Shown one piece after another: positions 27,079-35,308 of a DNA stretch of 64,000 bases (the stretch's first letter is position 1; every line of letters begins with the position of its first letter). The notes beneath the pieces are model-generated. The model saw only the letters and a list, made by a program, of their open reading frames with translations, was not told the origin of the DNA and did not search any database. The translations under genes were made by a program, and so were the position numbers. The DNA comes from an uncultured Clostridium sp. (GTDB taxonomy: Bacteria; Bacillota; Clostridia; TANB77; CAG-508): contig USCB01000005.1 in NCBI GenBank assembly GCA_900553125.1, forward strand, positions 4,592 to 68,591, given 5' to 3'.

Positions 27079-27434
27079 TCTAGCTCTTCTCCTTCTTCCA
27101 TTTGATTTTCTTGTTCTAATTGAAATATTTTCGTATATTCTTCTATTTGTTCTTTTGTTAAATCTTTAAAATCCTGATTTTTTTCATCATTACCCGTAAT
27201 AATAAAAGTTCCTCTTATATTTAGACCATCTATAGTCCTATTTATTGGTAATAATTTTTTATACCCCTCCTCATCAAAAACTATTAAGACATCTTTATAT
27301 TTAATAACATCTATATATTCATTTCCTACAATTTTTCTTAATGTTTCAAGTCTGTTTGGAATTCTTTTTAATTCAGGATTTTTTTCATTTTCTACTATAA
27401 GAACATACATATTTTGCTTTTCAATTACTACCAC
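27075..27434 (-). CDS. DUF3846-domain protein
   Basis: 119 residues. LETLRKIVGNEYIDVIKYKDVLIVFDEEGYKKLLPINR matches the DUF3846 pattern, spanning about residues 25-80, with an acidic C-terminus. DUF3846 occurs on ICEs and phages, often with antirestriction proteins; its activity is unknown. It lies between relaxase and virD4. A second copy of the domain is fused to ArdA at 31062-32024. Confidence 0.7.
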   Translation of the reverse strand: MVVIEKQNMYVLIVENEKNPELKRIPNRLETLRKIVGNEYIDVIKYKDVLIVFDEEGYKKLLPINRTIDGLNIRGTFIITGNDEKNQDFKDLTKEQIEEYTKIFQLEQENQMEEGEELE

Positions 27435-27437
27435 CTC

Positions 27438-28385
27438 CTACATTTCCATATCTTCTAGTTCTTCTAAGCTATAATGCATTTCCATTGCATATTGTTTTTT
27501 AGCACTTTTATTTAATTCATAATGATGTGTAATATCATTTTCATGTTCTTTTCTTTGAAATTGTTTGATTAATTCAGCCAAAGATAAAGACATACCTCTA
27601 TATTGAGTATGCCTTTCGTATTTTTTTACACCTTTAATTTTTGCTTTATATTTTTCTTTAAAATATGCTTCCATATTTTCTTTTAAATACTTTTCATTAT
27701 GCAATTTTCTATCTCTGCATTTATAACCTTCTGAAGTTGTATATGTAATATTTTTTCTTTCTTTAGTCCATGTAACTTTATATCCCATCTCGTTCATCAC
27801 TTTAAAAAATTCAAATTTATTATTTGATTTTTCCATAGCAATATCAATACTTTTTTCTAACTTTTCTTTCCAACTAATACCCTTTTTTTTTGCTTTATAT
27901 TCATTAATTCTTATATCATCTACACTTGATTTTTCTCTTGTTATAGATAATCCTTGCTCAATGCATAATTTATTAGAATATGCTTTTAAGCTTTCTAAAT
28001 CTTTATTAGAAAATTGTATCTTTTTACCTGTTTCAAAATTTACTGTATTCACAACAAAGTGTGAATGTATATGTTTCTTATCTTGATGAGTTACTACAAC
28101 AACTTGATAACCTTTAAAATATTTTTCTGCTATTTTCATTGCTATTTCGTGTGCTGTTTCATAACTCAACTCATCATTTGGACTAAATGCTTGAACAAAA
28201 TGTAATTTTTCTCTACCTTTTGTTTTACCATACATATTTTTTATAGCCATCATTTCTTCATAAGCATTTTCTACCATGCAATCTTTTCCCGAAATAAACT
28301 TGTTATTAGTTTTCTCTTCTTTGCAAATATAATTTAAAGTTTTCTTTAATCCGACCTTGTTATTAATGAATTTAATGATTGCCAT
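27438..28385 (-). CDS. Conjugative relaxase (MobP-like)
   Basis: 315 residues. The HUH-type nuclease core includes FVQAFSPNDELSYETAHEIA, VVVVTHQDKKHIHSHFVVN with the three-His metal site, and a Tyr-bearing N-terminus LKKTLNYICKE. It nicks oriT, attaches to the 5' end and pilots the strand into the recipient. It overlaps the MobC gene by 40 bp. No helicase domain is present. Family placement within MOB_P/MOB_Q is not certain. Confidence 0.9.
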   Translation of the reverse strand: MAIIKFINNKVGLKKTLNYICKEEKTNNKFISGKDCMVENAYEEMMAIKNMYGKTKGREKLHFVQAFSPNDELSYETAHEIAMKIAEKYFKGYQVVVVTHQDKKHIHSHFVVNTVNFETGKKIQFSNKDLESLKAYSNKLCIEQGLSITREKSSVDDIRINEYKAKKKGISWKEKLEKSIDIAMEKSNNKFEFFKVMNEMGYKVTWTKERKNITYTTSEGYKCRDRKLHNEKYLKENMEAYFKEKYKAKIKGVKKYERHTQYRGMSLSLAELIKQFQRKEHENDITHHYELNKSAKKQYAMEMHYSLEELEDMEM

Positions 28386-28654
28386 ATTTTACTTAACTCC
28401 TTTTTTACTCCTCCCAATTCAACACAAGTTATAACTCTTCCATTTGCTAGTTTTGTTAATTGATTTACATTATTTCCTAGCTTTCTTAATTGAATTACTA
28501 ATTTATCAAGATCATTGATAACTACAATTTCTTTTTTAGTAGCACTTTTAATTAGATACTCTGAAATTGTTGTATTAGCTTTTACACTATTGTTTATAAT
28601 CATTGTTTTTTCTTCAGGAGTTAATCTAATTTCAATTCTTTCAGTTTTTTTCAA
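28346..28654 (-). CDS. mobC: MobC-like relaxosome accessory protein
   Basis: 102 residues. The N-terminal ribbon-helix-helix (RIEIRLTPEEKTMIINNS, TTISEYLIKSAT) and C-terminal LGNNVNQLTKLAN motif define the MobC/relaxosome family, which opens DNA at oriT and helps the relaxase. TTG 28654 is the start. It is directly upstream of, and overlapping, the relaxase gene. Confidence 0.88.
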   Translation of the reverse strand: MKKTERIEIRLTPEEKTMIINNSVKANTTISEYLIKSATKKEIVVINDLDKLVIQLRKLGNNVNQLTKLANGRVITCVELGGVKKELSKIWQSLNSLITRSD

Positions 28655-28763
28655 TTACTCTCCTCTCCACCTAAAAATTTTATGAAGGGTTTGGGGACAC
28701 CTCCCCTTAAATAAGAAAAGTTATACTTTTCGTTCTATTTGTACTTACAAATAGGAATCTTGC
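28655..28763. other. Candidate origin of transfer (oriT)
   Basis: The 109-base gap upstream of mobC contains a perfect stem CTATTTG-tactta-CAAATAG (28735-28754), GGGGacacctCCCC (about 28693-28706) and a GGGTTTGGGG run. Position beside mobC-relaxase and stacked inverted repeats are typical of oriT. No nic site can be named. Confidence 0.4.
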
Positions 28764-29651
28764 TTAACTTATCGCTTCGCTACTAAAGTATTCATCTAAT
28801 AATTTGATTACTAAATCAGAAAATTCTTTATCGTTTTTAAATCTATCTTTGTAGATTTTCATTGCTCTTTTTTCTATTTTTCCTGTAAACTTTTCTACTT
28901 TAATTTTTTCGTTTTTGATAATTTTAAGCATAATTTCATAACTAATATTATTTTTCTTTAATCTAATTTTCTGTGCTTGTGCAACAGTTATTTTTATTTG
29001 TTCATCTTCAATAACTTGATTAACAATTTCCTGTTCTTCTATATTTAAGTATGATATTTCTACTCCTGCTTTTATAGGTATTTGCTCTTTATTTACTTTT
29101 TCTTGTAAAGGTTTAATTAGTTCCGTTAGTCTTATATAGTTATAAATTTGTGATTTTCCTTCTTCATTCCACTCGGTGGAATTATCGTTAAATTCGTTTA
29201 TATTACTGCTTTTTTGTCTATTTTTTATAATATTATTTCTTTGCTTATAAGCATAGCCTTTTTCAACAGGTAGTATTTTTTCTCTATTGTTTAGATTTGT
29301 GTCTAACATTATTAATGTTGCTTTTTCATCATCACAATCCACAATCTGAGATGGAATTGTGGAAAATCCTAGTTTTTTTGCACATTCTGTTCTATTATGT
29401 CCTGATATAATTTCGTATTTGTCATTTTCTATTTTTCTAACTATAATAGGTACTAGAATTCCATTTTCTTTCATGCTTTCTTTCATATCTTCTTTTTTAT
29501 TTTCATCATACATTGAAAAAGGTTGCCCTTTTCTAAAAGCAACCAACTTACTTATTTCTATATTAGTTATATTTTTATTTTCTTCCCTTTCATTTTTTTC
29601 AGATATTTTATCAACTACAAATTTTGATCTTATTTCATCAATACTACTCAA
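28764..29651 (-). CDS. parB: ParB-like partition/nuclease-family protein
   Basis: 295 residues from TTG 29651. The ParB N-domain is clear: ENGILVPIIVRKIENDKYEIISGHNRTECAKKLGF with the GHNR(T) CTP-binding box, then a helical DNA-binding region. No ParA partner is next to it. On ICEs such proteins can stabilise the excised circle or regulate genes. The start overlaps nothing; the upstream gene at 29654 ends three bases before. Confidence 0.88.
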   Translation of the reverse strand: MSSIDEIRSKFVVDKISEKNEREENKNITNIEISKLVAFRKGQPFSMYDENKKEDMKESMKENGILVPIIVRKIENDKYEIISGHNRTECAKKLGFSTIPSQIVDCDDEKATLIMLDTNLNNREKILPVEKGYAYKQRNNIIKNRQKSSNINEFNDNSTEWNEEGKSQIYNYIRLTELIKPLQEKVNKEQIPIKAGVEISYLNIEEQEIVNQVIEDEQIKITVAQAQKIRLKKNNISYEIMLKIIKNEKIKVEKFTGKIEKRAMKIYKDRFKNDKEFSDLVIKLLDEYFSSEAIS

Positions 29652-29653
29652 AT

Positions 29654-30073
29654 TTACATCTCCATTTCTTCTTCATATTCTAATTCTTTATTAAATTTTT
29701 CTATTTTATTTATTGATTCAAATAAATCTGTATCTCTATCTATTTCTATATATGGTATTTTATCTTTTAAATTGTTATATATAAAAAGAGAGCCATTTTT
29801 AGGATCTAGAACTACTGCATAATATGATACATTTTTATTTTTTAAATCTTGACTAGTTTCTTTCCATACAAACTCATCATCTTCAGTTATTCCTATTTTT
29901 GAAAAATAAATCATATTGTTTATTTTCTTTAATATTGTTGGATTTCTAAATATATTATCTTCAGGTAATTCAGAATAATTATTTACAATATAATTATATA
30001 AATAACTATCATCTGAAAAAGCTTTTAACATATCTAGTTTATTACTTTCTATGAATAATCTTATATTTTTCAA
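29654..30073 (-). CDS. Hypothetical ICE protein
   Basis: 139 residues, acidic, no membrane segment. TTG 30073 follows GGAGGGATGAA. A central beta-rich stretch (NVSYYAVVLDPKNGSLFIYNN) is the only notable feature. No recognised family. It precedes parB by two bases and follows a terminator hairpin. Confidence 0.6.
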   Translation of the reverse strand: MKNIRLFIESNKLDMLKAFSDDSYLYNYIVNNYSELPEDNIFRNPTILKKINNMIYFSKIGITEDDEFVWKETSQDLKNKNVSYYAVVLDPKNGSLFIYNNLKDKIPYIEIDRDTDLFESINKIEKFNKELEYEEEMEM

Positions 30074-30091
30074 TTCATCCCTCCTTTGTAT

Positions 30092-30121
30092 AAAAAAGAG
30101 CTAGATTTTACTCTAACCCTT
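30092..30121 (-). terminator. Terminator hairpin inside the ICE operon
   Basis: GGTTAGA-loop-TCTAGCTC stem and T-run on the minus strand, overlapping the stop of the gene at 30120 and directly before the ribosome site of the next gene. Confidence 0.6.
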
Positions 30122-30413
30122 AGCTTACACATTCTACTATTAAATTAACGCCATCTTTAAAGCCTTGCTTGTAATATTTTTCTAAACTAGCACAATATCT
30201 TTTTGAAACATCTTCAAGTGCATAATCAAGCATCTCTTCTATTTTATTTCTTAGTCTATCTTCTTTAACTTGCTCTATTAATTTTCTTAATTTATCTTCA
30301 TTTCCATCTCGTTTAATTTCTAAAATTACATTTTTTTCTTCATCAGAAACATTCGCAAGTACTCTTTGCTCTCTGTCAAAAAAAATAGATTCTAATATTG
30401 TTTCTTCTCCCAT
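30120..30413 (-). CDS. Hypothetical helical ICE protein
   Basis: 97 residues, mostly helical and charged (EEKNVILEIKRDGNEDKLRK), with two Cys near the C-terminus. It heads a transcript from shared promoter P2 (box 30460-30466). No recognised family. Confidence 0.6.
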   Translation of the reverse strand: MGEETILESIFFDREQRVLANVSDEEKNVILEIKRDGNEDKLRKLIEQVKEDRLRNKIEEMLDYALEDVSKRYCASLEKYYKQGFKDGVNLIVECVS

Positions 30414-30434
30414 ATCTTATACCTCCTGTATAAG

Positions 30435-30470
30435 ATTATACTACGGTGTTTTTATATATCCAAACCTTTT
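30435..30470 (-). promoter_or_regulatory. Shared ICE promoter P2
   Basis: AAAAGGTTTGG box (30460-30466) with TATAAT (30440-30435) 19 nt downstream; nearly the same first 13 bases as P1 (GGTTTGGATATAT). Confidence 0.7.
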
Positions 30471-30473
30471 ATT

Positions 30474-31049
30474 TTAAAATTCCATATCATTTTCTTCAGC
30501 CATTTCTTTATTCTCTAATTTATAATTTAGTTCTTTTATTTCATTTTTTAATTTAGTATTTTCTTCTACTAATAATGCTTTTTCTAATAAATTTATATCT
30601 TCATTTTTGAATTCTTTATCTATATTTTTAGTTTTATTCATACTTATATAACTTGTTTCTGTAACAATAACATGATCTAATAGTTCAATATTAAATGTTT
30701 TCAATAATTTATTAGTAATATTAGTTATATGTATATCTTCTTTACTAGGATGTAGAGAATTTGAAGGATGATTGTGTACTAAGATAACTCTATCACTCGT
30801 GCTCATCAATGCAGTTCTTATTATATTTTTTGTATCTACTAAAATTCCACAACTTGATTCAACACCTAAAAGACTTATCTTTCTGATATTATTACTTTTA
30901 TCTAAACCTATAAATATCAAATGCTCTTGAATTGCATCTTTTATTTCTTGAACTTCCTCTAAATCATAAATATCATTTGTATTACTTACTTTTATATCCT
31001 TTATAATTTCCTTTTTTGGTTTTTTATCTATTTCTAATTCTATACTCAT
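30474..31049 (-). CDS. RadC/JAB-domain protein
   Basis: 191 residues. Contains VILVHNHPSNSLHPSKEDIHIT, the metal-binding HxHPSxxxxPSxxD motif of the RadC/MPN+ family, in the middle of the protein, plus a coiled-coil C-terminus (LKNEIKELNYKLENKEMA). Mobile-element RadC proteins are thought to act in DNA processing or antirestriction, but the activity is not settled. It follows the ArdA gene by 13 bases. Confidence 0.88.
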   Translation of the reverse strand: MSIELEIDKKPKKEIIKDIKVSNTNDIYDLEEVQEIKDAIQEHLIFIGLDKSNNIRKISLLGVESSCGILVDTKNIIRTALMSTSDRVILVHNHPSNSLHPSKEDIHITNITNKLLKTFNIELLDHVIVTETSYISMNKTKNIDKEFKNEDINLLEKALLVEENTKLKNEIKELNYKLENKEMAEENDMEF

Positions 31050-31061
31050 TATTCCTCCAAA

Positions 31062-32024
31062 TTAAAATTCCATATCATCTTCCTCAATTTTTTCTATTTC
31101 ACTAACTTCAATACTTCTATCTTTTAAATCTTGTTTTATTTCTTCTATTTGTTCTTCACTAACAGATTTAAAACCTGCATTTTCAAAGTCATCTCCTACA
31201 ACAAAACAATTTCCTACAATATAATCATATCCAAAATCGAGATTAGGTTTTTGATTAAGAATCTTCCCTTCTTCATTACAAACTAATAATAAATCTTCTT
31301 TATAAGGTACTACTTCAATTAATCCTCCAACTAGCTTTTGCTTAGCTTCTAATGTATCATCAATCTCCATTACTGCCGGATCTTTTCCTACTTGTTTGTA
31401 TATAACTTTTAACTTTTTTTCTTTTTCTCCTTCCATGTCGTACATCTCTATTATTTCTTGTAATGAATATTTATTTAGTTCTATACTTTCGCTTTTATCT
31501 ATGTAACCTTCATCTAATAATTCAACATACCCACTCATTTCAGCATCTCTACCATAACTTTCAAAATCAAAATATCCTTCAATTCCATGTTGTTTTAATA
31601 CATCTAATAAACCTGTATCTTTAGCAAATCTATATCCATATTTTTCTTCTGCTGACATAGTCCAACTATCTATTTGATAAGAATAATAAGGTATTTCATC
31701 TTCTTGAATAATTATATTCATTAATTGTTCAATACTTAAATTTCCCTCTGAATTTGCATATCCTTCGATTGCCTCCATATTATAAATATTTTCGGATACT
31801 TTCGCTAATAAATTAAGCATCTTTATACTTTCATATTCACTAACTTTATATGGTAAATCTGTTTCAAAATCATTTATCATATATTCTTCGTATTCCTCAT
31901 TAAGTCCCACTACTTCTTTTAAAAATTCATCGATCTCTTCTTTTTCTTTTGGTAGTTCTAACCATCCTCCTTTTAATTCTCCTTCATTATATTTACCTAA
32001 ATTACCAACCCATATATTAAGCAT
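31062..32024 (-). CDS. ardA: ArdA antirestriction protein fused to DUF3846
   Basis: 320 residues. Residues 1-175 are ArdA: LNIWVGNLGKYNEGELKGGWLELP, then FFDYESYGRD-type text (YFDFESYGRDAEMSGY). ArdA mimics DNA and blocks type I restriction enzymes. From ~210 to 300 comes a DUF3846 domain (AKQKLVGGLIEVVPYKEDLLLVCNEEGKI). Such a fusion links antirestriction to the DUF. ATG 32024 has a strong ribosome site and is preceded by a terminator hairpin. Confidence 0.88.
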   Translation of the reverse strand: MLNIWVGNLGKYNEGELKGGWLELPKEKEEIDEFLKEVVGLNEEYEEYMINDFETDLPYKVSEYESIKMLNLLAKVSENIYNMEAIEGYANSEGNLSIEQLMNIIIQEDEIPYYSYQIDSWTMSAEEKYGYRFAKDTGLLDVLKQHGIEGYFDFESYGRDAEMSGYVELLDEGYIDKSESIELNKYSLQEIIEMYDMEGEKEKKLKVIYKQVGKDPAVMEIDDTLEAKQKLVGGLIEVVPYKEDLLLVCNEEGKILNQKPNLDFGYDYIVGNCFVVGDDFENAGFKSVSEEQIEEIKQDLKDRSIEVSEIEKIEEDDMEF

Positions 32025-32044
32025 AAACTCTCTCCTTCCTTACA

Positions 32045-32085
32045 CAAAAAAAGAGCTAGTAATTTTATTTTTCACTAACTCTCAT
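32045..32085 (-). terminator. Terminator hairpin in front of ardA
   Basis: GAGTTAGT / ACTAGCTC stem with seven T on the minus strand, located between the TnpV-like gene stop and the ardA ribosome site. Confidence 0.65.
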
Positions 32086-32086
32086 C

Positions 32087-32362
32087 TTATATCTTTACTA
32101 AAACTTCTTTCATTAGAATTTCATCAACTAAACCATCAATCATTTGTTGGTATTTAGCCACAACATACATTTCACTTGTTTTTGGTTCTTTATATTCTGT
32201 TTTTATTTCTTTTTCTAATTTTTCCTTTAATTGTAAAATATATTGTTCTCTTTCAAATATTTTTGTATTTAGTTCACCTGTTAATTCTAGTTCTTGTTTT
32301 CTGTATGGATAATTTTTCTCCATATTACTTAAAATCATCTGCCCGTATTTTCCAAAAATCAT
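32087..32362 (-). CDS. TnpV-like small protein
   Basis: 91 residues, helical. LELTGELNTKIFEREQYILQ and the end VDEILMKEVLV resemble TnpV-family proteins of Firmicute transposons and ICEs, whose role is unknown; the match is moderate. Transcribed from shared promoter P3. Confidence 0.5.
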   Translation of the reverse strand: MIFGKYGQMILSNMEKNYPYRKQELELTGELNTKIFEREQYILQLKEKLEKEIKTEYKEPKTSEMYVVAKYQQMIDGLVDEILMKEVLVKI

Positions 32363-32386
32363 TGTTTTCTACCTTCTTTCATTTAT

Positions 32387-32420
32387 ATTATACTTTACTA
32401 GTATCAGGTTTTCCAAACCT
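32387..32420 (-). promoter_or_regulatory. Shared ICE promoter P3
   Basis: AGGTTTGG box (32413-32419) with TATAAT (32392-32387), 20-nt spacing. The box is part of the short palindrome AGGTTTGGAAAACCT. Confidence 0.65.
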
Positions 32421-32560
32421 CAAAATAAAAGAGATACAAAGTTTTCTCTGCATCTCTACAAGTATTTCATTATACATATTATACCACCTATTTTTAGCTT
32501 TTCAAGGTGGTCTTTTTTTTGTACTCTTTTTTGTGTGTACTTTTTATAGTACTATTTTTG

Positions 32561-33100
32561 TTAAACTTTTTTATACTTAGATTTTAATTTTGATATCTCC
32601 ATATTATCTTCCAACTCATTTAATCGTTCAAATTCATTTATCAATGTATTTATTGGAATATTCAAATCTAATACAGGTTTTAGCATATTTTCTAATTCAG
32701 TTATCTTTTTATCCTTTTCTTTTAGTTGATATTCAAGTTGTTTAGTATATTCATCAACTCTATCTTCATTTATTAAATAAGTTTTTTCTTTTTCAAACTT
32801 TATTCCATTTATTTCACAACTCTTGTCCCAATTAGGATTTTGATATTGCTTACTTTCCTCATTAAAATTTATTCTATGTTGTAATAATAATGTTCTTAGT
32901 AAAAACTCTGTATCGTGATTTGCTTCATCAAATGCTGTTTCTGTAGCAATATACACTAAATCTTTATACATATTCCTTAAAACATCTATACTTAATTCTT
33001 CTATTGGCTGTTCCATATAATTATTATAATTTTTCTTCAAATCATCCCAAAGCATATTATTATTCTCCTTTTTTATATAATGTTTTCTCATAATACTCAA
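32561..33100 (-). CDS. Hypothetical ICE protein
   Basis: 179 residues at most; the start may be the ATG at about 33055 (MLWDDLKKNYNNYMEQ), which has AAGGAGAA upstream. Residues 40-75 contain TETAFDEANHDTEFLLRTLLLQHR; the C-terminus is a coiled coil (EKDKKITELENML). No recognised family. It overlaps the previous gene. Confidence 0.55.
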   Translation of the reverse strand: MSIMRKHYIKKENNNMLWDDLKKNYNNYMEQPIEELSIDVLRNMYKDLVYIATETAFDEANHDTEFLLRTLLLQHRINFNEESKQYQNPNWDKSCEINGIKFEKEKTYLINEDRVDEYTKQLEYQLKEKDKKITELENMLKPVLDLNIPINTLINEFERLNELEDNMEISKLKSKYKKV

Positions 33101-33605
33101 AAATATCTTCTATTTCTTTGCCTCTAAACGATCTTCTATAATCGTTTTGTTCGTTAGTTTTCCACCATTCAAATTTTTCTTTAATTTTATTTCTTATTTC
33201 TGTAGTGTCTATATCAGAATTTTTTTCTATTGCAAATAAAACTTTTATAATATCTCCTCCACAAATAAAAAAATCAAAATATCTTACTTCATCATTACCA
33301 TATTTCCCCTTAATTTTTTCTATTTCTTTATCATAGGAAATATATAGATAATCATCTTTAAACAAGTGATTTTCTTTTAAATATGTATAATATAAATCTT
33401 TTACTCCTGATGTTTTTACAAATCCTGTCATATACCATATTGTTCTACTTCTAATTTTAATATAATCTTTTGACAAATCTTCTTCCTTAATTTTTGTAGG
33501 ATAAAATCCCTTTGAATATAAAAATTTATTTTTTTCATCAGTTGGTCTCCAAGTTTTTCTATCCAATTTTCCTTTTGAATACCAATCTGCATTTATTTTT
33601 TTCAT
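33060..33605 (-). CDS. Hypothetical ICE protein
   Basis: 181 residues, charged and aromatic, with YSKGKLDRKTWRPTDEKNKF at the N-terminus and a repeated Tyr/Asp-rich middle. No signal peptide or membrane segment and no recognised family. Starts seven bases after the zinc-ribbon gene. Confidence 0.55.
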   Translation of the reverse strand: MKKINADWYSKGKLDRKTWRPTDEKNKFLYSKGFYPTKIKEEDLSKDYIKIRSRTIWYMTGFVKTSGVKDLYYTYLKENHLFKDDYLYISYDKEIEKIKGKYGNDEVRYFDFFICGGDIIKVLFAIEKNSDIDTTEIRNKIKEKFEWWKTNEQNDYRRSFRGKEIEDIFEYYEKTLYKKGE

Positions 33606-33612
33606 ATTTTAA

Positions 33613-33798
33613 TTAACCTTTCTTTTTATTTTTTTCTTTTCTATCTAGCCATTCTATATCTTCTTTTTTACCTCCTACTCTGCAATAATCATCTCCTCCA
33701 TCTATATAACAAGATCCACACTTGCACATTTGAAAATCATGTCTGTATTTGCTTTGTAATATATCTCCGCATTTTTTACATTTTATTCTCTCTCCCAT
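33613..33798 (-). CDS. Small zinc-ribbon protein
   Basis: 61 residues. CKKCGDIL, then CKCGSCYIDGGDDYCRVGG supplies two CxxC/CxC knuckles, a small zinc ribbon seen in a short uncharacterised family (DUF7695-like) on mobile elements. GGAGG precedes the ATG. Confidence 0.65.
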   Translation of the reverse strand: MGERIKCKKCGDILQSKYRHDFQMCKCGSCYIDGGDDYCRVGGKKEDIEWLDRKEKNKKKG

Positions 33799-33810
33799 TG
33801 TATCCTCCTT

Positions 33811-34140
33811 CTATATTTTCAACATATCCGTAGATTCAAAATATATGTAAGCTTCTTTAAATCCTAATTTAAAAGATTCTTTTAACTCAATCATATTAAT
33901 TTCTTCTTGTAACTTTAGTATTTCTATAATTGCATTTTCTTCTTCATCATTTAATTTAGTTTTCTCTCCATCTTCTAATAAAGTTACTACATTAGGATAT
34001 TTATTTTTGATTTCACAAATAACTTTGTTTATTTTTTTATATTCAGATCCTAACATTATTCTCATTACCCTTTGATTTTCAAAATAATCTGCAAAATCAT
34101 CTGTATATTGATCAAAAAATCCTTCGTCCAATTTTTCCAT
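33811..34140 (-). CDS. Hypothetical ICE protein
   Basis: 109 residues, acidic and helical (DQYTDDFADYFENQRVMRIM; LQEEINMIELKESFKLGFKEAYIYF). No recognised family. First gene of a transcript from shared promoter P4, with AAGGAGG before the ATG. Confidence 0.55.
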   Translation of the reverse strand: MEKLDEGFFDQYTDDFADYFENQRVMRIMLGSEYKKINKVICEIKNKYPNVVTLLEDGEKTKLNDEEENAIIEILKLQEEINMIELKESFKLGFKEAYIYFESTDMLKI

Positions 34141-34164
34141 GTTTTTTCCTCCTTATTTTTAATC

Positions 34165-34200
34165 ATTATACAGTGAGCATATATCAAATCCCAAACCCTT
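34165..34200 (-). promoter_or_regulatory. Shared ICE promoter P4
   Basis: AAAGGGTTTGG box (34191-34197) and TATAAT (34170-34165), 20-nt spacing, directly after the terminator at 34215-34255. Confidence 0.65.
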
Positions 34201-34205
34201 TTTAT

Positions 34206-34257
34206 AAAAAATAAAAAAAAATAACCTAGTACATAAGATTTGTACTAAGTTATCACC
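34206..34257 (-). terminator. Terminator downstream of the small membrane protein gene
   Basis: ATAACTTAGTAC-loop-GTACTAGGTTAT stem with a long T-run on the minus strand, ending the VanZ/carboxypeptidase segment. Confidence 0.75.
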
Positions 34258-34274
34258 TACAACTTGTAATTTGA

Positions 34275-34598
34275 CTAACTATTTTTTATTTTATTACCTA
34301 TAAAACATCCAATTATTGATAATATAAGATATATAAATATAAATATCAGAACTGAGTCATTATAAAATATAAACATTGTTGGAATAAATAATAAAACTAA
34401 CAATATTGACACCATTATTTTTAAGCCATACTTTTTACAAAATAGCACTGATATTATCAATGAGTACAACGGATAAACAATCCATAAATCACTCAAAAAA
34501 GTATAATTTGTACTTTCGGGTACTATTTTGTTAATAATTGGTATTATATTATATATAACTAAGGTTAATAATATAAATTTAATAATATCTTTTTTCAT
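34275..34598 (-). CDS. Small polytopic membrane protein
   Basis: 107 residues, about four hydrophobic helices (FILLTLVIYNIIPIINKIV, YPLYSLIISVLFC, IMVSILLVLLFIPTMFIFY, VLIFIFIYLILSIIGCFIG). No recognised family. It lies downstream of the VanZ-like gene and may share its role at the envelope. Confidence 0.6.
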   Translation of the reverse strand: MKKDIIKFILLTLVIYNIIPIINKIVPESTNYTFLSDLWIVYPLYSLIISVLFCKKYGLKIMVSILLVLLFIPTMFIFYNDSVLIFIFIYLILSIIGCFIGNKIKNS

Positions 34599-34672
34599 AT
34601 AATCCTCACTTTCAAATTACTATATATCTACCTATTTGCAAAATTGTAATTTATATGTTTTGAAAATTTATT

Positions 34673-35293
34673 TTATTGAAAAATAAGCGGTTCAATATTC
34701 CAAGCAAACCAAAAAGGATAATATAAGAAAAACATACCCAAAAAGCTTAAAAGTATATACCATATTACATCACTCTTACCTTTTACAGGCTTTTTTAAAT
34801 GCTCTCCAAAACATAATGAAACTATTTGCCAAATAATATATCCGATTAATGCACCTATTGTATTAGCAATTAAATCATTGACATCAGTTGTACGGTTCGT
34901 AATTAATTGAGATATTTCTATCATTAATGAAAAACCTGCCCCTAAAAATAATGTTTTATAAAATTTACGATAGTTCTTCCAAATAAAAGGAACTAAAAAT
35001 CCAAAAGGAACAAGCATTAAAATATTTAAGTAAAAAGTTTTCTCTATGATGTTAAAAGGGATGAGATTAATATTAGCTTGAATAATTGATGTATTATCTC
35101 CACCTTTTGGTGCATAAAATATATTTGTTAAACCTCCTGCACCAGTTAAATCATATACTTTCCAAAGATATAAAACGAAAATTAGCATTGCTAAAATTGA
35201 TAAATGATACCCTTTCCTTTTTCTTGCTGTAAAGTAAATAGTACACGGTAAAACAGCACATAAAATGCTATATATCACTTCTATAATAATCAT
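34673..35293 (-). CDS. VanZ-family membrane protein
   Basis: 206 residues with about five helices. The VanZ-like region includes NLIPFNII, NILMLVPFGFLVPFIW, and the signature LMIEISQLITNRTTDVNDLIANTIGALIGY. VanZ proteins reduce susceptibility to glycopeptides such as teicoplanin by an unclear route; many relatives have no tested phenotype. It is 15 bases downstream of a D,D-carboxypeptidase gene, so the pair could modify the cell wall of the host. No vanA/B ligase gene is seen here. Confidence 0.85.
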   Translation of the reverse strand: MIIIEVIYSILCAVLPCTIYFTARKRKGYHLSILAMLIFVLYLWKVYDLTGAGGLTNIFYAPKGGDNTSIIQANINLIPFNIIEKTFYLNILMLVPFGFLVPFIWKNYRKFYKTLFLGAGFSLMIEISQLITNRTTDVNDLIANTIGALIGYIIWQIVSLCFGEHLKKPVKGKSDVIWYILLSFLGMFFLYYPFWFAWNIEPLIFQ

Positions 35294-35308
35294 CTCCTTT
35301 ATTTTAAC

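Noticed and set aside
28681..28720. GGGTTTGG on the plus strand near oriT as a sixth shared promoter
   Set aside because: No TATAAT at 19-20 nt and opposite orientation to the genes; more likely part of the oriT repeats.
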